The position numbers and the translations under genes are program-made. The notes below the pieces were generated by a model, which worked only from the letters and a program-made list of their open reading frames with translations, did not search any database and was not told the DNA's origin. From Adiantum capillus-veneris (Eukaryota > Streptophyta > Polypodiopsida > Polypodiales > Pteridaceae), in contig CM043963.1 of assembly GCA_014529385.2 (NCBI GenBank), positions 95,366,412 to 95,430,411 of the forward strand: a stretch of DNA of 64,000 nt, written 5' to 3'. Of this stretch, positions 54,638 through 64,000 are shown piece after piece (positions within the stretch are counted from its first letter, which is position 1; each line of letters opens with the position of its first letter).

Positions 54638-55572
54638 GTTTGCAAGACTTGAGGACTATGGAGATAAGACCAAAAGTTTTAGCCAGAAAACCTCGCAAGA
54701 TTTTGATGGACCTCCTTTGTAGAAAGTGTGAAATCTCAAGCCAAAATAGTGCTCAAAGACTCATAAAATACATGAATAGACTCGGAAAAAAATAATTTGA
54801 CAGAGTCTCCTTTGTTTGGGGAGTGAAAAATTAACTCAAGTGATGCATAAAACCAACTTAGGAGAGTAAATCTAGTCATAAATTTTCAGTTATCACAGAC
54901 AAATGACTGTCATACAATGCATCAAGCAAAATATTTGATCAAATACATAACCTATGGCAAGGGTACCATAATAGGGAACTCCAAAAACTTGTAACGCCAA
55001 AGGTATCTCAACAGTTGAGAATACCCCAGCTCAATAAGACCTCACGCAGGACCCTCCAAAAGGCTAAGCTCACACACACTCAAAAAGGGCTCTTTGGTCC
55101 GAGTCTCAAAAAAGGTTGGGAAACTACCAAAAAATGTCAAAGAATGGCTCCACATGGTGTACAATGGAGGGTATCCGTAACTCAGCATACATGAGCAACT
55201 ACACACAAGCAAGCACCAAAAATCGCTATATGCAGTAAACAAAATCCCTACAGGGATGCATTTGTTAATGCATAGCCATCCACAGAGAAAAATTCTACCA
55301 AAACCGCCACGAAGAATGCCTGGAAGGTCTTGCAGTTGTGTGTGTGTCGGAAAACCTGGAGAAATAGGTGTATGTGGGCTCAAAATCCCCCTTATAAACC
55401 TGCTGTAGAAAAACTTGTGTCGGTGTAGATTAGGGATCCAATGCCGATTTTTGTAGCCAAAAATAAATGCCAATGTTGTCAAAAAATGTGGTTGATGTGC
55501 TTGATGTCAATGCCTGGTGTCACTCCTCTATGAAAGAGGTACCTCACCCGAGTATGTCATGAGTGTCGTCAT
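54638..55572. other. Unassigned DNA between old Copia and CACTA copy B
   Basis: Position suggests the 5' leader and LTR of the old Copia (minus strand), but I could not find a PBS or LTR boundary. A 24-base imperfect palindrome GGTATCTCAACAGTTGAGAATACC-like lies near 54999 (shown only by its arms GGTATCTCAAC and GTTGAGAATACC). The 146-codon frame at 55042-55482 has no recognised domain. Confidence 0.3.
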
Positions 55573-56059
55573 CACTACAACACGCCGTACAAAAATTGAC
55601 ACGGATATCGATGACTCAAAGCTTGTTTTAAAAGTAGAATACACTGGAATAATCATGGGAATAGACACCGGTATCGTGACGTCAGTATATATACCGGTAT
55701 TTTAGCCGTCGGAATAAGCTATGAAAAGGGCGTCAAAATAAACACTGAAATAAGTGCCAATATGATATTTTATAATATCGACGTCTGTTCCGAGGCCTAT
55801 ACCAGTGTTTCTACCGAATTTTGTACCGACAGCAGAACCTACAAAAAATAATTTGGGCAGAGAAGGCTGGGAACTGATGCTGCATGTACTGCAGCAACAA
55901 AAAACAGCCCTCTCTGCCCAAAGGACAAGTACACAAGCAACCACACTTCACCTACAACTTGACGCTAAAGAGTGAGTGTATATAGATTAGTAAAATTGTA
56001 AGAAGAAAAAAACTACAAAATCAAAAGCTTAATCATGACAAGTTCTCAAAAGCATGACC

Positions 56060-56470
56060 ATAACGTAGACTCCCAAATCATAGGCACAACAGCATAAAGA
56101 TTTTATAGCCATAATTCAAAACATGATTCGAAAATTGCAAAACCATAAACATAACCCACTTTCCATACCATAACCATAACCATAACTTGCTTGTCATACC
56201 ATAACCATAATAGCCATACCATCATTGCAAAACCATAACCATAACCATAATCTGATTGCCAAACCATAACCATCACATGATTTCCATACCATCATTGCAA
56301 AACCATAACCATAACTTGATTGCCAAACCCTAACCATACCATGAATTCCATACCATCATTGCAAAACCATAACCATAACTTGATTACCAAACCATCACCA
56401 TAACCATAACCTAATTGTCATACCACAATTGTAATCGCAAACGGAATGCAAAACCATAAACATAAGCATG
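56060..56470 (-). repeat. ACCATA simple-sequence array of CACTA copy B
   Basis: Reverse-complement counterpart of the array at 12940-13230; several 45-70-bp units (AACTTGATTGCCAAACC, CCATACCATCATTGCAAAACC) repeat within it. Confidence 0.75.
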
Positions 56471-56499
56471 AAATTGTACATGTATACAATCACTGAGTA

Positions 56500-57670
56500 A
56501 AACTATATCAAGAAGACCACAACTACAAAAAAGAGTGTATCAAGATGACTGAGTAAGACTGTATCAAGAAGACCCTCATGGTAATGCCTCCCAGTTGACG
56601 GCCTCCCCCTCCTCCTACAACTGGTCAAAAGGGCCACAAGTCCATGCTTGTACCCATACTTCTCCTCTCGACATGTCAGAGGGTGCTTCACGACAACTTC
56701 CTGCAAAATTATGGTTTAATCACGAGATAAATCTTCAAATAACATATACATTTTTAACAATTTAAAGCATATGTATAACACTTACAAACTCATGTTAAAG
56801 TGTATCGTAGCCTCCACTCCCAAGATGTGACGCTCCAACAGACTCCAAACGTGCTCTGGTTGCATCTCTCTGCTCTGCTGAAATCTGTCAAGATTGTCTT
56901 GTGTCTCCCGTGCAATCCCCGCCCACTCCTCTGCATCCAACCATGCTGGCTTTGGACTGCCACCATTCTAACCGTCTCTCGTCTCTGACCTACGGTGTGA
57001 CATTGTGGCCTTCGCCATGCCCAAAATCCAGTCATTCAAGACTCGATCATACCCCTTTGCTGGCCTGCACCCTCTATGAATGGCCTTGATGATGTAACTC
57101 TTTCTTTCATCATCTTGATTATCCCAAATCTCCATCACAGAGTCACCAAACTAAACTGTACAGAGTTGCCAAATGCTCTATCACATGGCCTTTCTGACCC
57201 TATCCACCACAACATCCCCATCCCTACTCTTGTATTACACCTTGCTAGGAGCATGCTCACGTAATCCCCAAGGTGTACGTGGTGTGCAATTTGGTGAACT
57301 ATCTACTAAAGAGAGTGATGGATGCTCTCTCGGTGGTGTGGACGCATCGATAGAACCACTACCATAGCAACCACCACGTCTAGAACGACGCCTCCTGCCT
57401 CGTCTCGAAGATGAACCACCTGTCGGTGTAGGGGGCACACACGACTGAGATGTGGGGCCGGTTGGTGTAGGGGGCACACTACTACTAGGCGTAGGGGCGG
57501 TCATAGTAGGTCTAGAGGAACCAGCTGCCCAAAGGTTCTGTGTGTAACTAATTTGCTGTGGTGGCAAACTGTGTCAGAAAGGAGTCCATCTTCTCGAGTG
57601 ACATGCTGGACGGAGTGACAGGGAAAACTAAAACTAGGAGAGTATGTATCATCATCATTGGCCATGGCTA
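56500..57670 (-). pseudogene. Second CACTA gene (TNPA-like), copy B
   Basis: Exon ANDDDTYSPSFSF (ATG near 57666), a P/S/T-rich segment with GGSSSRRGRRRRSRRGG (57567-57235), the exon RSEARD-equivalent region (57035-56790; AWRRPQCHTVGQ and FGVCWSVTSWEWRLRY in shifted frames) and a last exon EVVVKHPLTCREEKYGYKHG (56706-56503). The order matches copy A. Its basic patch is better preserved than in copy A. TNPA identity is inferred from position. Confidence 0.55.
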
Positions 57671-57816
57671 CAAATACACAAACAACACAGATAAAATACA
57701 TTAGCTTACAAAAGAAATTCTTAATCAATACAAATAACAAAAATATGAAGCTACAACACAACTCAATGAATCTATCCAATATTGTAGACTAATAAAAAAA
57801 ATTTACAAAAGAGTTC

Positions 57817-58230
57817 CTAGAAAAAATTAGTAGTTAATCTCTCATCTTCTATGAGATCTGATGCACCAGATATGTCTATCTCAATTTGTACTTCTACATC
57901 TTTGTCATCAAACTCCACTTCTTCATCGCTCTCTGCATCAGCTTTAGTATTTGAAAGCTCATCTCTAGGTTCAGGCATATGCTCACCACTGACCTCCAGC
58001 TCAAAATTCAAACTTATATCATCCGTTGGCCCTGCACTTTGTTCATGAATTAGCTCTTTTACCTCAACTTCCAATCCTTCACACACTTTCTTGCTCCGTG
58101 GAGCAACTTGAATAACATAGAGCACGGTTGCGCTTGAATTGTAGGCGATCTGTCACGCGTTGTTGCTTTTTTTCTTCGTACCTCTCTAGCCACTTTTGCA
58201 TGATGTCTGAGTTGAGAAGGCAAAATATCA
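57817..58230 (-). pseudogene. DUF4216 tail of CACTA transposase, copy B
   Basis: LYVIQVAPRSKKVCEGLEVE and an acidic C-terminus (EEVEFDDKDVEV, EIDISGASDLIEDE) match copy A 11010-11300. It is joined directly to a linker fragment at about 58128-58230 (EEKKQQRVTDRLQFK-like), so most of DUF4218 and DUF4216 are deleted. The 244-bp duplication of copy A is absent. Confidence 0.75.
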
Positions 58231-58399
58231 TAACCTTTTCTTGCATTGTGACGTTCATCTTCCTAATGATGCCTTGTTCCTACGACTCGTCCCCTGTCAC
58301 CTTGACGTTGACCTTAGTAGTCCACATTCGTGGCATCTCTGGCAAAAATCTACCATGCTCCTCGTAAACTGTCTTACTGAAGTGATCAAAGTGGCGGAA

Positions 58400-59308
58400 G
58401 CCAAGTTGAGGACCACATTTTGGACATGCATGATTGCCCGAGTAACTCAAGCTTGAAAAATCACAAAACTAAAATATAAAATCGTTGGCATAGCCAGGAA
58501 TAACATGTATGTGAGGGTTTCAAAGGCACTTACCTGAACACTCACCAAAGCCTGGCCAATCGTGCATGGTCCACATGAGAATGCCTTGCACATGTACATT
58601 TCATCGTCCGATTGGTTGGGACATACCAACCACATCAATTCCTATCCAGAAGATTTTGAGCTCTTTTATAAGTGGTGTTAGATAGATGTCCATGTACTTT
58701 GCTTTGTACTTTCCTGGGACAGTCAGTGACAACAACAGATGGCCCTTCTTGATAGCTATCCATGATGGAAGATTATAATTAACCAAACAAATAGGCCACG
58801 TGCTCCATGACAAACTTCTTAATCCAAATGGGTTTACTTCATCCATTGCCAAATCAAAGTGGATACATCGAGGCTCATTCTTAAATGTAGGCCAATTTTT
58901 CTCTATGTGCTTCCATGCACGAGAGTCAACAGGTACCCACATCACATCATCTGTCGATCTAGTATTTGAGTGTCATGTCATCAAAGCGGCTATAGACTTG
59001 CACCCGAACATGCTCTTTATTCTTGGAATGATAGGAAAGTGTTGAAGGACCTTTGCAAGGATAAATTTTCCTTGTATGTCCTCTCTATACCTGTTTGATC
59101 CACAATTGGGACAATGTTTCAAATTTTCATACTCATTGCAAAAAAGTAGACAATCATTAGGACATGCATGTATTTTATGATAGTCTAAGCCCAAGTTAGT
59201 AAGAATCTTTTTAGCGGTTGGACGGGTAGGAGGCATGTGATTCCCTTTTGGAAAGATTTGCTCATTGAGCAACCTGTCGTTCCATGAACAAGTCAACCCC
59301 TTGATCAC
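58400..59308 (-). pseudogene. TNP2-type transposase, copy B
   Basis: Clearer than in copy A: PPTRPTAKKILTNLGLDYHK, ACPNDCLLFCNEYENLKHCP, CGSNRYREDIQ, HFPIIPRIKSMFGCKS, then DSRAWKHIEKNWPTFKNEPR, NPFGLRSLSWSTWPICLVNY and YLTPLIKELKIFW, and finally the ACPKCGPQLGF-type block near 58410. These are the TNP2 blocks in the usual order. Two frames and stops near 58960 and 58600 break it. Confidence 0.88.
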
Positions 59309-59356
59309 ATTATTGAAATGTAATTTGCACTATATCATGCTTAGGATACAATTTAT

Positions 59357-59896
59357 TTACTTGAAAAGCTCTGTGATGGAGGCGTCAGACCACCCATAGA
59401 CAAACTGCAACTTAAGCATTGCCAAAGCGGTAGAGAGAATTAAGATTTTTGCATCATTATAAAGCGGCATATGTGCAAGAGTTTGCATCATCTTGCCCTC
59501 TTTATCATTGCTATCATGCCATCGATAGGGACGGGATGAATCAGGTTGGTTTGTTGTATTGCCTCGAAGGTTGTAGTCTTCTATGTTTTCAATGATGGGA
59601 TCCATGTCAAAGAACGCGTCTAAAATCTTCTCCATCTCTACTTCTTGAAATGCCACATTAGGTATTGGTTGGGAGGACTTAGTCATCAATAATTGTCTTC
59701 TCTAGGATGAAGTTGGAGCAATATCTACTTGCGGAGGTTGATCTATTGTCCCTGGACCATGAGATCGATAACTCAGGTCTTGTAGTTTCTCTATGGAAAA
59801 GTGATGGTTATTGCATGTGTGTTGGTCACACATTTTTTGTTTTTGAAAGATCTGATGCTTGCAATCCGCACAAGGACACGCCATCCTACCGTCCAT
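59357..59896 (-). pseudogene. CACTA transposase-associated domain, copy B
   Basis: ATG at 59896: MDGRMACPCADCKHQIFQKQ with CDQHTCNNHHFSIEKL, the plant transposase-associated zinc domain. A stop follows APTSS; then SQPIPNVAFQEVEMEKILDA and the DMDPIIENIEDYN acidic block lead toward TNP2. The zinc motif CPCADCKH is intact here but altered in copy A (CPYAHCKH). Confidence 0.8.
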
Positions 59897-59974
59897 ACTT
59901 TATCTACCAATGATGCAACAAATAATTAAATCACTCTTGTTATAACTACACACTACTAACTACATGACAATACA

Positions 59975-60090
59975 TGACAACCTCACATTCTCTAGCCATG
60001 CCCGATCCCCGCACACCTCAGTCTAGAGATGCATGGAGATTAGGACCACAAGGTAATAATCTCGCCTTTATTAGTCAATGACTATATATT
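59975..60090 (-). repeat. Single copy of the 184-bp repeat unit in CACTA copy B
   Basis: Reverse complement contains TCATTGACTAATAAAGG, GTGGTCCTAATCTCC and GGCTAGAGAATGTGAGG, the words of the array at 3541-4600. Confidence 0.8.
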
Positions 60091-60188
60091 AGGGTTTTTG
60101 AAGTCTTTTTGAATTTTGATTGCGTTATTTTACTTTGTTTATCAAAGTCCGTTTGCGTTTTCAAGTACAAAAGTCATTTCCAAAGTCC

Positions 60189-60264
60189 TCCAAGGTTAGG
60201 AAAGCTGCCACTTTCTTGAAAGGCAACACACTTACATGGTGGACGACATTGTTGATGCAAGGAT
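60189..60264 (+). pseudogene. Ty3-type gag fragment
   Basis: Plus-strand SKVRKAATFLKGNTLTWWTT followed by LLMQG is the conserved A..FL.G.A..WW..L block of Ty3/gypsy gag. It abuts CACTA copy B on the left and is cut by the LTR of element 3 on the right. It is on the opposite strand from element 3, so it belongs to another element. Confidence 0.65.
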
Positions 60265-61157
60265 TGTTGGACGGATACGCCGCGACGGACGTCAGCACAA
60301 CGAGAACTCACCTAACATGTAATGTCAGCTAAGGTGTCAACCTACACTCAACCGACTCCTAACTAATTCCTACAGAGGTCTCTACCAATTGTCTAAGTCA
60401 CAGCCTTCAAGAGTGCAAAAGAGGAAACTTCCTACAATGCTTTCTAGAGCCGAACACCCATCAAACAATCTCGAAACACCATAGAACTTGAAGGAGGCCC
60501 TACTAATACCAATAGGCCGCTCTCCCTAAGGTCTATGCACCAAAATCACGACCCAAAACACCCGCTGCAGAAACACATAGGATGTCTGGCCGAAATCTGC
60601 AGGTCTTCGTTTCCGAATTCTAAAGTGCCTAATGTGTAGTTCTACTCAATGTGAACGCATGGATATGCTGCAATGCAAAATCGGACAACGTATGCTCACC
60701 CAAACAACCGATGAAGCTCGTAGAAGGAGCTCGCAAAGCCAGACCGTACACGCGCAATGTTGGTATCGGCTCGTAGCTCTAGTCGGGGGCAACACGCTGC
60801 ACTTCTCCACACTCGATTCCGACCACCGTAGCACATGTAGCATCAAGATGAAGCTCACACTCTCTCTCTCGTACACAGTACGCTCACTCACAGACTTCAA
60901 AACTGTTTTAAAATGACAAAGGGTCTTTCATTAAGGTCAAAAAGTGGTATATATACCTTACAATGTCTCAAACCCTAAAGTTCCAAAATCAACCATCTAC
61001 TCAATCTAACTATCAAAACTGGGATACAATCTGGAAACTTCTGTAAGTCCCAATATTTACAAGGTGAAAAATCGGGTTTTCCTCAATGAATGAATAATTA
61101 CAAAAATAATAGTCCTCCGAGTAGTTAGATGCCGTGGGGTGTGTCTAGCTTCTAACA
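60265..61157 (-). repeat. 3' LTR of element 3
   Basis: 893 bp. On the minus strand it starts TGTTAGAAGCTAGACACACC and ends CCGTCCAACA. A TATATATA string lies near 60950 and a half copy of the element 2 palindrome (TAGGATGTCT) near 60578. Confidence 0.8.
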
Positions 61158-61209
61158 TCCCCCCCCCTCCTTGTTCATGTCGTCCCTGACATGGCCTTGA
61201 TCAGCTGCT

Positions 61210-64000
61210 TCATCTTATCGTTTCCCGCATCTTTAGCAGTGATTCGTACCTAGCATGTAGGTTCAGCATTGTGGGGCCAAAGATATATGTATTCATGGTG
61301 AAGAACCCCGTATAGAATGCTTCTTCAAAATCCTGGAGGTGATAGGAGGGTAGAAACATGATTCTTTGATACAGCGCATGTATCACCTCCTTGGAAGGCT
61401 GACCTGACAAATCATAGGCACATCTGTATGTATCCTGGAAGAAGAATATGTTGTCGGTCACCTGGCCTAGCTTGAAGGTCTCAAACACTGCTAAGATTGT
61501 TCTGCAAATCTTCCTCATCATAGTGCATCTAAGGTCAGGTGAGCCAGTGAACAACTTTATGGCACCCGTTAGGGTTTTCACCATGTATTGGACACTTATT
61601 CTCTCACCTGCCTTCACGCCCGGCAGCTTTGGGTAATTCAGCCAAGTGGGTTGGCTTCTTTGCAAAATTTCTTGTGCCTTCCACGTTCTAATTCTTGGTA
61701 GAGGACAGAAGCTGAGGTTGTCTCTGATATGTTTAGGTGCCTCTACCAAGTGGATTAGGTATTGTGGGTACTTGGTAAGCCAAGCCTTCCTCCACTTTGG
61801 CTGAGAATCTACTATAAGCTTAACTCCTTCTGGCTTCAAGGTGTCTGCATTGTAGAGAGGTACTGTTGGCTCTTGTCTGATCCGCTTGTTGATTGTTGTT
61901 GCCTCATATTTCAGCAATGGATATGGGAGAGAGGGTTGAAGCCACTCGCGCTTGAGATTGCTGGCGTCGATCTTCTGAATTGTCATAGATTTGAAGACCC
62001 TCTGCTCCCATTCCAGGGATTCCTTCGTGCTTTCTCTTAGCTCTTCCTTTATTGCCTTATGCAATTTTTCCTCCTCTTCTTGTGTTAGATATTGTGGCTC
62101 TTGAGAGGATCCTGCTATGCTTTCCTCTTGCATGGGTGTGTCCACAGGATCTGCCACATTTTCGAGGTCGATGCCCTCATTGGCAACTGGCCCTGAGCTT
62201 TCTGCCTCTGCTTGTTGCTGGCCTTTCAACTCCTCAATTTGCCTGAGGAGTGTTTGCTTTTTCGCTTCAGCTTCTCCGCCCATATTCACGAGGAGGTCAT
62301 TAAGTTCAGCGTTTACTCTTTCCGCCTCCTCGAGCTTTTTCTTTATGCTTTTCACTTCATCTTGCAGGGCTTTTTGGCCCTCCTCCATTCTTGTTTGCAT
62401 TATGATAGAACCTTCAGCCATCATTAACCTCTGCTTTTTCTTGAGAGTGAGCTCCTTCTGAAGTTCCTGCATTTCCTCTTTATATATTTGACTCGGAAAT
62501 GATTTGAGTCGAGCTCGTAGCTCTGACTCTAGCAGGTGATGCTCACAGCCTCTAGATGGTTTGATCTTTGACTTTTAATTGGTCTTTGAGCTCAAGGACT
62601 TCATCCAAGCTTGCTTCTTGTTCTATCTCTGCTTTTTCCTTGGCATTCCTCATGGCCTCAACTTCTTTTGTTTCTTCTGCCAACTGTAGTGTCAGATTAT
62701 CTCGTTCTTTTTCAGCATCTCGCAATGACTTGCTGAGCTGCAGACACTCTTCTTCAGCTGCTTGTATTCTTTTTGTTGCTTCCTCATTTGCTTCTTCCAT
62801 TGCTTGGCAGTTTTGTAGAGCCGTTGCCAAGCTAGCCTGGAGGTCAGCTTCTCTCTCTTTTTTCCCTTGTGTTTGTGCCTGCAGAGAATCCCTTTCCATT
62901 TTGGTCTTTTCTTCGGTGGCTTTGAGAGTTATCATCTCTTCCTCTGAAGCAATAGATTGTGCCCTCAATCCAGCTAGCTTTGTCATCACCACGTCCCAAT
63001 CATTGGAGGGCGGGTGCAGGTCTACCATGTCGGTAGCAATTTCTTTTAGTTCCACTAGCCGGATGGCTTGCATCTATTCTTTATGCCCTGCTCTCGCCAA
63101 GTCAAATGCGACTGTGGCGGCTTCTTCCTTTGTATAGCCTGCAGCTAGCAGGTCCAAAAATGCATAATAGGCCTCATCTAATCCTTTTTGCTGAGATTCA
63201 GGCTTGGCCTCTTCTTTTGGCTCAGGTTCGTGCCTTTGCTCTTGCTCTTCTGCTTGCATTTCGTCTTGTTTGTCCTCAGCTGCATTATCTTCTTGTGGAG
63301 GGATGCTGGGAGGTGGTGATGGTGGTGGAGATGGCTGTGGGCTAGGTTTAGGGCTATCTGGTAAAGCTGCCGGTTTGCCCTTTAAGTCCCTGTCTGCTTT
63401 TGTTTTTCTTTCTCTTTCTTGGCTTTCTTGTTCATCTAGCAGTGTCTGCCTTATCTGCTCCACTTCCTCCTCGGTGAAAGGTACATGGGGGATGTTTTCC
63501 GCTACCGCATCAATAATCTCGAAATTCTTGATATAATCTTCAAAGCGGTCCCTTTGCACTCTTCTGGAAGATCCGGACATAGACTCGAGAGATGGCTTCC
63601 AGAGTTCGTTTAAATCCCCCTTGAGGGCTCTTTCTGCTCGGAAACTCTCCATCATCCTCTCGAGTCTTGCCGCTTTTTGTGACCTTGTCTCTTTGGCCGG
63701 CACTTGAGCAAACTCTTTCTTTCCTTTCTTCTGCTCGGGTTGCTCCTCTTGAACTGACTCTAGCCATCTTTTCAACCTCGTAGCCACCCTTGGTGCTCTT
63801 TGCGGCTCATCTTCCTTGTCTTCTTTTACTCTTATCCAATCATTCTGAGATGGGGGGTCAGGCCACCTTCCTTTAGCGTGTAGTGCCCCATAAACCACCT
63901 TGGTGATCAGCTCTCCTGGCACTATGTAGGTTGGCTTTTTGTTGCCTATCTTTACTAAGCTGTCATGTATGTATGCAGCATAGTTAATTATCTTTGGGGT
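61210..64000 (-). pseudogene. Long coiled-coil ORF at the 3' end of element 3
   Basis: The frame is open from the right edge, stops at TAG 63074-63076, continues in frame to 62552, then shifts near 62565 into the frame ending at 61210 (about 920 codons in the window). N part: YIVPGELITKVVYGALHAKG, a basic region and proline-rich PSPPPSPPPS. Middle (63073-62552) and the start of the last part: heptad-like E/K/L/Q-rich segments (EEANEEATKRIQAAEEECLQ) typical of coiled coil. The C part is globular (EWLQPSLPYPLLKYEATTIN, IFFFQDTYRCAYDLSGQP). No protease, RT or integrase motif. Position between coding region and 3' LTR fits an extra ORF of Tat/Ogre-like elements, or a captured gene; function unknown. 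Confidence 0.6.

Larger units (their letters stand above)
55573..60185 (-). mobile_element. CACTA transposon, copy B (5' truncated)
   Basis: The left (element 3') terminus reads CACTACAACACGCCGTACA, matching the reversed right end of copy A (CACTACTACACGTCGCACA). Genes occur in reverse order and orientation relative to copy A, and the subterminal ACCATA array (56060-56470) corresponds to the ATGGTT array at 12940. It is internally deleted between TNP2 and DUF4216. Its 5' side stops near 60150-60190 in sequence related to the TTAGG-like block of copy A, next to a gag fragment, so the other terminus is lost. Confidence 0.85.
60265..64000 (-). mobile_element. Element 3: LTR retrotransposon, 3' part (runs off the right edge)
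   Basis: LTR 60265-61157 is followed (minus-strand logic) by a purine tract, AGGAGGGGGGGGGA-like, at 61158-61171, then coding sequence read from the right. The LTR ends (TGTTGGACGG on the plus strand) and several internal words are shared with element 2. Only the 3' end of the element is in the window; the possible target duplication AGGAT at 60260-60264 cannot be checked. Confidence 0.8.

Noticed and set aside
55042-55482. 146-codon minus-strand frame
   Set aside because: No recognisable motif, and the sequence lies in the decayed flank of the old Copia.
62568-63137. 189-codon plus-strand serine-rich frame
   Set aside because: Antisense shadow of the coiled-coil ORF of element 3.

Overview
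The window is plant-type repetitive nuclear DNA. I found no convincing host gene. Everything recognisable belongs to transposable elements: two Copia LTR elements, three LTR elements with a TGGCGCC-type primer-binding site, and two CACTA (En/Spm) DNA transposons with plant-specific TNP2/DUF4218/DUF4216 coding regions. The remainder is a large multi-gene element that I cannot assign to a named superfamily. A land plant is well supported; a seed-free plant (fern, lycophyte or bryophyte) is only a guess.

Layout by nesting. The oldest recognisable layer is a decayed Copia element on the minus strand, now in three collinear pieces: gag to integrase (54637-52698), the end of integrase (14052-13691) and reverse transcriptase (1124-757). 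CACTA copy A (1125-13690, target duplication TCT) separates the last two. A composite element bounded by terminal inverted repeats (14053-52697) separates the first two. CACTA copy B (55573 to about 60185) lies to the right in the opposite orientation and is truncated. An LTR element (from 60265) runs off the right edge.

The composite element is the main find. Its outermost bases are inverted repeats (GGGTGAAAGCATGTATAG...). Once later insertions are subtracted it is about 13 kb and has three genes: a coiled-coil/RING-like protein (14971-18857), a DDE-transposase-like protein (N half 52057-46998 minus, C half 36247-37135 plus) and an FCP1/NIF-type HAD phosphatase (38555-37737 minus). Introns and spacers of these genes are packed with one short motif, AAGTGGTG/CACCACTT, on both strands. 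An LTR retrotransposon (element 2, target duplication AATGA) inserted into the transposase gene. An inversion with one breakpoint in that retrotransposon's leader then flipped the C half, the phosphatase and the 3' part of the retrotransposon. The inferred original order is: left TIR, RING protein >, phosphatase >, < transposase, right TIR.

Later events: element 1 (19112-28110, target duplication GTTGC) inserted at the left inversion junction, and Copia D (41030-46254, target duplication ATACA) inserted in the 5' LTR of element 2. Element 1 has an intact 1723-codon gag-protease frame and no polymerase. Elements 1 and 2 share an unusual W-[VI]-P-K repeat tail. The element 2 leader has seven copies of a 24-nt palindrome, with an eighth across the inversion. 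All three genes of the composite element carry in-frame stops or frameshifts, so this copy looks dead.
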